Positions 19,984 through 24,148 of a DNA stretch of 24,148 nt are shown here, one piece after another. Made by a program: the position numbers and the translations under genes. Positions within the stretch are counted from its first letter, which is position 1. Every line of letters starts with the position of its first letter. Source of the DNA: a virus; IMG/VR virus record IMGVR_UViG_3300006810_000374, positions 1 through 24,148 of that record, one strand, 5' to 3'. The notes beneath the pieces were generated by a model. It had not been told where the DNA came from, did no database searches, and saw only the letters and a program-made list of their open reading frames with translations.

Positions 19984-20970
19984 ATGGAACATATCTTTAT
20001 AGATCTTACATCAAAAAATAATCAATTTATTTGTGTTGAAGACCAAGGTTCTTGGTTATTCCATAGATTTGGTAAAAGACGTATAGATAACGAAGAATTA
20101 GATTTTAACCTTTTAAAAAAATATCTTAAAAAAGAATCCCCAAAACAAATTACATTATATAGTATTTTAGGAGATCCAATGGAATACTCTAGAATATTGG
20201 ATTTGCTATTCTTTTGTAAACGTTCAGATATAGTTGTAAATATAAACTGCAATGGTTTCAGCAAAAAGATTAAAGATACATTAGGATATGATATAGAATA
20301 CTGTTTTAAAATCTACGGCTATAAAAACACATTAGATATAATTGTTCCAAATGCAGATAAAACATTATTTAAGAATTTAAATTTAGATTTTAAAATAAAA
20401 CCTAAAATACAATACATGTTGTATGATCATAATCTTTGTGATGTAAAACATATTATAAGATTGAGTGAAGAAAAAAAGTTTACATTGGAAATACATCCTG
20501 GTGTATGTGTTTATAATAATCTAAACCATGTAATAGACCAACAAGGTAAATGGTTGTATGATATAAAAGGAGTAGACGAATATGATTTAGATATTTTTTA
20601 TAAACCTTTTACAGAATTTAAAAATTTAAAAAAAATATTTAATAGTTTCAAACAAACCAACTATAAGTTATCTCAAACAAATGAGGGCTGGCACCTGCTT
20701 AAAAATTATGTCAAGGATACCGGCATAAGTATTTTGGATGCTTCATTACCTAATATACAAAGTAATAAATCTTTTAAAAAAATTAAATGTATTTCTTACA
20801 AAGGACATATTTTTGATAATATAGAATCCTTCACTGTAGTAACTAATGCATATATTCCTGATTGGACTATTCAAAAATTTAATACAAGAGACTCTTATCA
20901 AAAAAATATATTTGAAATTTTATCTGAATTTTCTAACAGTGAAAAATTATCTATAAAGTCTTTGTTATAG
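19984..20970 (+). CDS. Radical-SAM-like barrel protein without cluster cysteines
   Basis: 328 residues. The middle (YSILGDPMEYSRILDLLFF, about 59-77, then IVVNINCNGFSKK, about 83-95) has the layout of radical SAM strands beta2-beta3 (GGDPxLxp...L...VxxxTNG), yet no CxxxCxxC occurs anywhere; Cys residues are few and scattered. It may therefore be a degenerate or accessory subunit that binds SAM or a peptide without doing radical chemistry. It has a late promoter five bases before the ATG and no Shine-Dalgarno. It converges with the true radical SAM gene and overlaps it by 20 bases. The similarity was judged by eye and is weak; an unrelated TIM-barrel protein is a real alternative. Confidence 0.6.
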   Translation: MEHIFIDLTSKNNQFICVEDQGSWLFHRFGKRRIDNEELDFNLLKKYLKKESPKQITLYSILGDPMEYSRILDLLFFCKRSDIVVNINCNGFSKKIKDTLGYDIEYCFKIYGYKNTLDIIVPNADKTLFKNLNLDFKIKPKIQYMLYDHNLCDVKHIIRLSEEKKFTLEIHPGVCVYNNLNHVIDQQGKWLYDIKGVDEYDLDIFYKPFTEFKNLKKIFNSFKQTNYKLSQTNEGWHLLKNYVKDTGISILDASLPNIQSNKSFKKIKCISYKGHIFDNIESFTVVTNAYIPDWTIQKFNTRDSYQKNIFEILSEFSNSEKLSIKSLL

Positions 20971-21964
20971 AGATATCAGATATATTGTTACAAAAATCAA
21001 AAGGGCAAACAGTTTTAGTTTCAGGCAACTCCCAAAAATTATTAGATATATTACCAAAGTTTTTCGCACCGCACCAACTACTGTAAATCTCTCCACTTGC
21101 ATCTATATTTAAACTTTCAAAACCTAGATGGCATCTAAGTCCTCTAAATGCATTAAGTCCTTTATCTATTATTTGATGACCCTGTACATATTCTGCTGTT
21201 CCATCATCGTATAAAAATTCTGTCATAAATGCATTTGGATCTGGTACAGGAAAATCATCCTCTACATTTGACTCTCTTCTAATTTCTTGTTGCTTTATTC
21301 CTGGCCTTTCTAATACTTCTTTTTCCTGATCTGTATATTCCCAGTATGTTTGTTGCTTACTATGACGGCCTAAGAGCTTCTTATACATAGTTTTTACACA
21401 TATACTAACATGATTATAATTGTTGTGTTCACAATCTATAAATAGATTTCTTAGTTCTTCTACAAAATTTCCTAAGTCTTCTACTTGTCCGCCTATACCT
21501 GCTATGTTTATATCTATAAAAACATGCTCTTTAATTTCATTTATAACATCTATAAAATGTTGTTTTTCTTGTGATAGGGGATGATATGTTAATACAACTG
21601 CATTCATATAATACTTAGCCTTAGACCACCAATTAACTGTTCTACTGGCATTTGTATATACTGTACTAGTTGTGTTGTATTCGCTTATAGTTCTTATAAT
21701 ATCCTCAAATCCAGGTATTACAGTAACCTCTCCTCCTATTAATTCGTAGTCTATACGTTTGCCTAGACTATTATAATATTTAGAAAATTTATTTATTGCA
21801 TCTATATATTGATCTTTACTAAGCCAGGGTTTAGTTCCATCATGTAATTGAGTAGGACAATACTCACATTCGTAATTACATGAGTTACCCATATTCCATT
21901 GTATTCTTATAAAATCGTTGTCATTTCTGGCATGAGGGCCTTTGACCGAAACCAGATTAGGCAT
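20951..21964 (-). CDS. Radical SAM enzyme with SPASM-like C-terminus
   Basis: 337 residues from ATG 21964; a longer frame to 22015 runs into the PAAR gene and is rejected because TAATG couples ATG 21964 to the PAAR stop. The [4Fe-4S] motif is SCNYECEYC (28-36; Cys29, Cys33, Cys36). ELIGGEVTVIPGFEDI and STVYTNASR continue the radical SAM core. The C-terminus has further Cys (RCHLGFE, SSWCGAK, VCPFDFCNN), suggesting auxiliary clusters as in SPASM/twitch enzymes, which often modify peptides or proteins. The substrate is unknown. The tight link to the PAAR protein hints at a virion target. Ferredoxin at 15986 could be a reductant. Confidence 0.88.
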   Translation of the reverse strand: MPNLVSVKGPHARNDNDFIRIQWNMGNSCNYECEYCPTQLHDGTKPWLSKDQYIDAINKFSKYYNSLGKRIDYELIGGEVTVIPGFEDIIRTISEYNTTSTVYTNASRTVNWWSKAKYYMNAVVLTYHPLSQEKQHFIDVINEIKEHVFIDINIAGIGGQVEDLGNFVEELRNLFIDCEHNNYNHVSICVKTMYKKLLGRHSKQQTYWEYTDQEKEVLERPGIKQQEIRRESNVEDDFPVPDPNAFMTEFLYDDGTAEYVQGHQIIDKGLNAFRGLRCHLGFESLNIDASGEIYSSWCGAKNFGNISNNFWELPETKTVCPFDFCNNISDISITKTL

Positions 21965-22236
21965 TAGAAACCTGCAAATACTGTTGCTGAACCAAAGGTA
22001 ATAGGGTGTCCACATGTAGTACCACTGCCTACAAGAGTAATAGGTCGTCCTTCAGCAAATACTGATGCTGAACCATTCACTACGAAAGAGGAACTGTGAG
22101 GGGGCTCGCCATGAGGAGCAACTTGGTCTCCTACTAAACTAATAGGCTTGCCTTCTACAAGTACTGAGGGAGCACCTGTATTGATAATAATGGCACTTAC
22201 TGTACCACTGGCAAAAACTGGACATGTATTAGGCAT
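21964..22236 (-). CDS. PAAR-domain spike-tip protein (T4 gp5.4 type)
   Basis: 90 residues with two PAAR-like repeats. GAPSVLVEGKPISLVGDQVAPHG (about 21-43) and SASVFAEGRPITLVGSGTTCGH (about 56-77) show the strand-turn pattern and metal-binding His/Cys of the family. The protein ends SATVFAGF. PAAR proteins form the sharpened tip on the baseplate central spike of myophages (T4 gp5.4) and type VI secretion systems. Length and composition fit the family. A GATAAATA element with five-base spacing precedes the ATG, giving a late leaderless mRNA, and the stop overlaps the radical SAM start as TAATG. Confidence 0.9.
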   Translation of the reverse strand: MPNTCPVFASGTVSAIIINTGAPSVLVEGKPISLVGDQVAPHGEPPHSSSFVVNGSASVFAEGRPITLVGSGTTCGHPITFGSATVFAGF

Positions 22237-22241
22237 ACATA

Positions 22242-22249
22242 TATTTATC
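22242..22249 (-). promoter_or_regulatory. Late promoter GATAAATA, leaderless geometry
   Basis: GATAAATA on the minus strand, then TATGT and the PAAR ATG at 22236. It lies in the 24-base gap after the Sm-like gene. Confidence 0.65.
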
Positions 22250-22260
22250 AGTTTTTTGTA

Positions 22261-22581
22261 TTATTTTTCTTCTTTTTCAGTCTTTACTTCTACTATTTTT
22301 AAATAGTCTTCAGCACTTTCTTTTATAGTTTCACTTACAGATAATACTTTATCAGTAGTAAAAGAAATTTGTTCTGTCTTAGAAGTAAATGTAAATGGTA
22401 CCACAGCGATAGAACTATCTGTAACTTCTCCACCGTTTCCTAATACTACCATTCTAGGATGTGTTAGTACAATTAAGTTATTTTCGTCATTAGTAGATAT
22501 CAATGTACCTATCATTTCTAAACCTGTTAGTGTTTTAATTGTAACTACTTTACCAAGTAATTCTTTTAGTTCTATTATCAT
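22261..22581 (-). CDS. Sm/Lsm-like fold protein
   Basis: 106 residues. The N-terminal 50 (LGKVVTIKTLTGLEMIGTL then ISTNDENNLIVLTHPRMVV) follow the Sm1 pattern of bent beta strands with a conserved Gly. The second half resembles Sm2 followed by a Lys/Glu-rich tail (KIVEVKTEKEEK). Sm-like proteins, including Hfq, form rings that bind RNA. Conserved genes of this type are known in marine T4-like phages, but their function is not. The gene overlaps the nrdB stop as ATGA and has no separate promoter, so it is the last cistron of the nrd unit. RNA binding is inferred from the fold only. Confidence 0.68.
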   Translation of the reverse strand: MIIELKELLGKVVTIKTLTGLEMIGTLISTNDENNLIVLTHPRMVVLGNGGEVTDSSIAVVPFTFTSKTEQISFTTDKVLSVSETIKESAEDYLKIVEVKTEKEEK

Positions 22582-23675
22582 AAATTAAAGCCTTTAAATG
22601 TGTTTCCATCTACGTCTTGTTTCGTTCCACCTATGACGTAAGATGATATTTCTGTCTCTTGTGGTGCAACCTGTACTGAACTACCTGTAATCCATTGTTG
22701 AGTCCACGGTAATGGGTTTGTACCACTATTATATATCTTTTCTAACCCAACGGCATGCATTCGTTTGGCCGCAATAAACTCAACATATTGTTTTAATAGT
22801 TCAGCATTTAGACCAATAATACTTCCGTCTTTAAATAAATATTCTGCCCATGTTTTTTCTTGCTCTACCGCATCTATAAACATCTGCTTACATTCTTCTG
22901 CTGTTTCTTTTTTAATCTTAGCAAAGTCATTATCCTCTAGTGGTAAGAGTTTTAGCATTTGTTGTGTACTAGCCAAGTGAACGTTCTCGTCTCTGGCAAT
23001 AAGTTTAATAATTTTTGCATTTCCTTCCATTCTTTTAAGTTCAGCAAATGCCCAACTACAAGCAAAGGATACATAAAAACGTACGCCTTCTAATATGTTT
23101 ACACTCATCAAACATTTCCATATACGTTTCTTATGTTCATATAAGTCATATTTCTTACTACCTATATCTCTGAGTAGATTATATTCTATAAGTTTATCAT
23201 AGTTTTCTGTGATACTATCTGCACAATCACATATTTCTTTGACATCTAACATCTCATCAAATACTTTACTAGGATTTGCATATACATTTCTAATAATATG
23301 TGTGTAACTTCTACTATGTATAGTTTCACTAAATGCCCAAGTCTCTATCCAGGTTTCTAATTCTGGTAGACTCACTACAGGCAGAAAAGCAATATTGGGA
23401 GAGCGACCCTGTACACTATCCAATAGTATTTGTCTCTTTAAGTTGGAGGTAAAGATATGTTGTTCGTGTTCTGATAAATTTTTAAAGTCTGTTGCATCTT
23501 TTAATATGTCAACTTCTTCTGGACGCCAAAAGAAACCTAACTGTTTGTCTGTTAGTTTATCAAACTGTTTGTATTTAAGAGTATCATATCGTTGTACTAC
23601 AGGACCTCCTGTTGGGTCTAAGAACATTTTTACTTTAGTATGGTCTACTCTATTTTTTGTATTTAAAACTGTCAT
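22578..23675 (-). CDS. nrdB: Ribonucleotide reductase class Ia, small subunit
   Basis: 365 residues, standard for R2 proteins, which hold the diiron-tyrosyl radical needed to make dNTPs. Ligands map cleanly: Asp86 in LLDSVQGRSP, Glu117 and His120 in SETIHSRSY, the radical Tyr124, Glu196 in ILEGVRFY, Glu230 and His233 in RDENVH. The C-terminal tail ends in a Phe/Asn-rich tetrapeptide (FKGFNL) that normally docks into NrdA. The start overlaps the nrdA stop as TAATG, so the two subunits are translated in a coupled manner. Confidence 0.97.
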   Translation of the reverse strand: MTVLNTKNRVDHTKVKMFLDPTGGPVVQRYDTLKYKQFDKLTDKQLGFFWRPEEVDILKDATDFKNLSEHEQHIFTSNLKRQILLDSVQGRSPNIAFLPVVSLPELETWIETWAFSETIHSRSYTHIIRNVYANPSKVFDEMLDVKEICDCADSITENYDKLIEYNLLRDIGSKKYDLYEHKKRIWKCLMSVNILEGVRFYVSFACSWAFAELKRMEGNAKIIKLIARDENVHLASTQQMLKLLPLEDNDFAKIKKETAEECKQMFIDAVEQEKTWAEYLFKDGSIIGLNAELLKQYVEFIAAKRMHAVGLEKIYNSGTNPLPWTQQWITGSSVQVAPQETEISSYVIGGTKQDVDGNTFKGFNL

Positions 23676-24148
23676 TATATTTTACAACTCTCGCAATCTT
23701 CATCATCTATTTCTGTTATTGCTAATTGTTCTTGGTTATCCTCTTTATGTACATCTATTTCACCCTGTCCGTCATAAGTGTTATTATAGTATAATTGTTT
23801 GCCGCCATATTTATAGAACATTAAGATGTCTTGTATAAGTACACTCATTGGAACTTTTTCATCTTCGTAATGTTCTGGATTGTAAGATGTATTTACCGAA
23901 ATTCCCTGATCTATGTATTTTTGTAGGACCGCCATTATCTTTAAATACCCTTGTGGGGACTTCTGCTCCCATAGTAAATCATATTTCTTTTTATAATATG
24001 GAAAGCCTGGTACCACTTGTTTTAACACACCATGTTTACTTTGCTTGATGCTAACATAACTACGTGGTGGCTCAATACCGTTTGTGCTGTTACTAATTTG
24101 TGCTGATGTTTCAGCAGGCATAAGTGCCATTAGTGTTGAGTTACGAAT
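23675..24148 (-). CDS. nrdA: Ribonucleotide reductase class Ia, large subunit (3' end only)
   Basis: The frame is open to the right edge, giving 157 C-terminal residues; the gene continues beyond the window. MALMPAETSAQISNSTNGIE matches the conserved C-terminal barrel block of NrdA that carries the dimer and active-site loop. YKYGGKQLYYNNTYDG follows with the family's pair of radical-transfer tyrosines (YY). The C-terminus ends DEDCESCKI, a CxxC that re-reduces the active site with thioredoxin or glutaredoxin. It is translationally coupled to nrdB. Confidence 0.96.
   Translation of the reverse strand: MRNSTLMALMPAETSAQISNSTNGIEPPRSYVSIKQSKHGVLKQVVPGFPYYKKKYDLLWEQKSPQGYLKIMAVLQKYIDQGISVNTSYNPEHYEDEKVPMSVLIQDILMFYKYGGKQLYYNNTYDGQGEIDVHKEDNQEQLAITEIDDEDCESCKI

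Noticed and set aside
21965-22015. Longer start for the radical SAM enzyme
   Set aside because: It lies within the PAAR gene; TAATG coupling at 21964 is better supported.
1-24148. CRISPR array, IS element, integrase or attachment site
   Set aside because: No regularly spaced repeats, transposase motifs or tRNA-end duplications were found on reading both strands.

Overview
This 24.1-kb window is an AT-rich, gene-dense segment of a tailed-phage genome, most likely a marine myovirus of the T4 superfamily. Supporting genes are nrdA/nrdB, a gp30-type ATP-dependent DNA ligase, a DexA-type exonuclease, a PAAR spike-tip protein, peptide deformylase and five tRNA genes. T4-type late promoters (TATAAATA) recur throughout. 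The low GC, a proteobacterial 7Fe ferredoxin and host-like tRNAs suggest a marine alphaproteobacterial host such as SAR11; this is inference. No integrase, IS element, intron, homing endonuclease or CRISPR array was seen. Most genes lie on the minus strand.

Layout. 1-2133 (+): an acidic 5'-partial gene, a glycan-transfer-like protein and a small protein. 2126-4956 (-): a GH6-family glucanase translationally coupled to peptide deformylase, a tiny basic protein, a zinc-metallopeptidase-like protein and an ATP-grasp ligase. 4979-5275: tRNA-Glu preceded by about 210 bases of nested inverted repeats, probably a structured RNA. 5273-8947 (-): an operon with DNA ligase, several small membrane proteins and a YubB/Api92-like protein. 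8948-9147: divergent control region with tandem 11-bp repeats and a palindrome, then a lone 41-codon + gene. 9270-10543 (-): DexA-like exonuclease with two small genes. 10635-13575 (-): two GT-A glycosyltransferases and a fusion protein resembling the sporadic-carbohydrate-cluster 2OG-Fe(II) oxygenase. 13598-14243 (-): tRNA-Gly, -Asp, -Ala and -Thr with a lysine-rich protein gene among them. 14331-17133 (-): many microproteins, a class 3 lipase and a 7Fe ferredoxin. 17250-22236: an asparagine-synthetase-like PP-loop enzyme, a subtilase, a radical-SAM-like protein without cluster cysteines, a true radical SAM enzyme and the PAAR protein. 22261-24148 (-): an Sm-like protein, nrdB and the 3' end of nrdA.

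Expression logic. The most striking pattern is the position of the promoters. Eight genes start exactly five bases after a TATAAATA-type late -10 element, and two start five bases after TATAAT of a TTGACA-N16-TATAAT promoter. Both geometries put the transcription start at or next to the A of ATG, so the first genes of these units should give leaderless mRNAs. Genes inside operons instead carry Shine-Dalgarno sites or TAATG/ATGA overlaps.

Functional calls come from motifs read by eye. No database search was possible.
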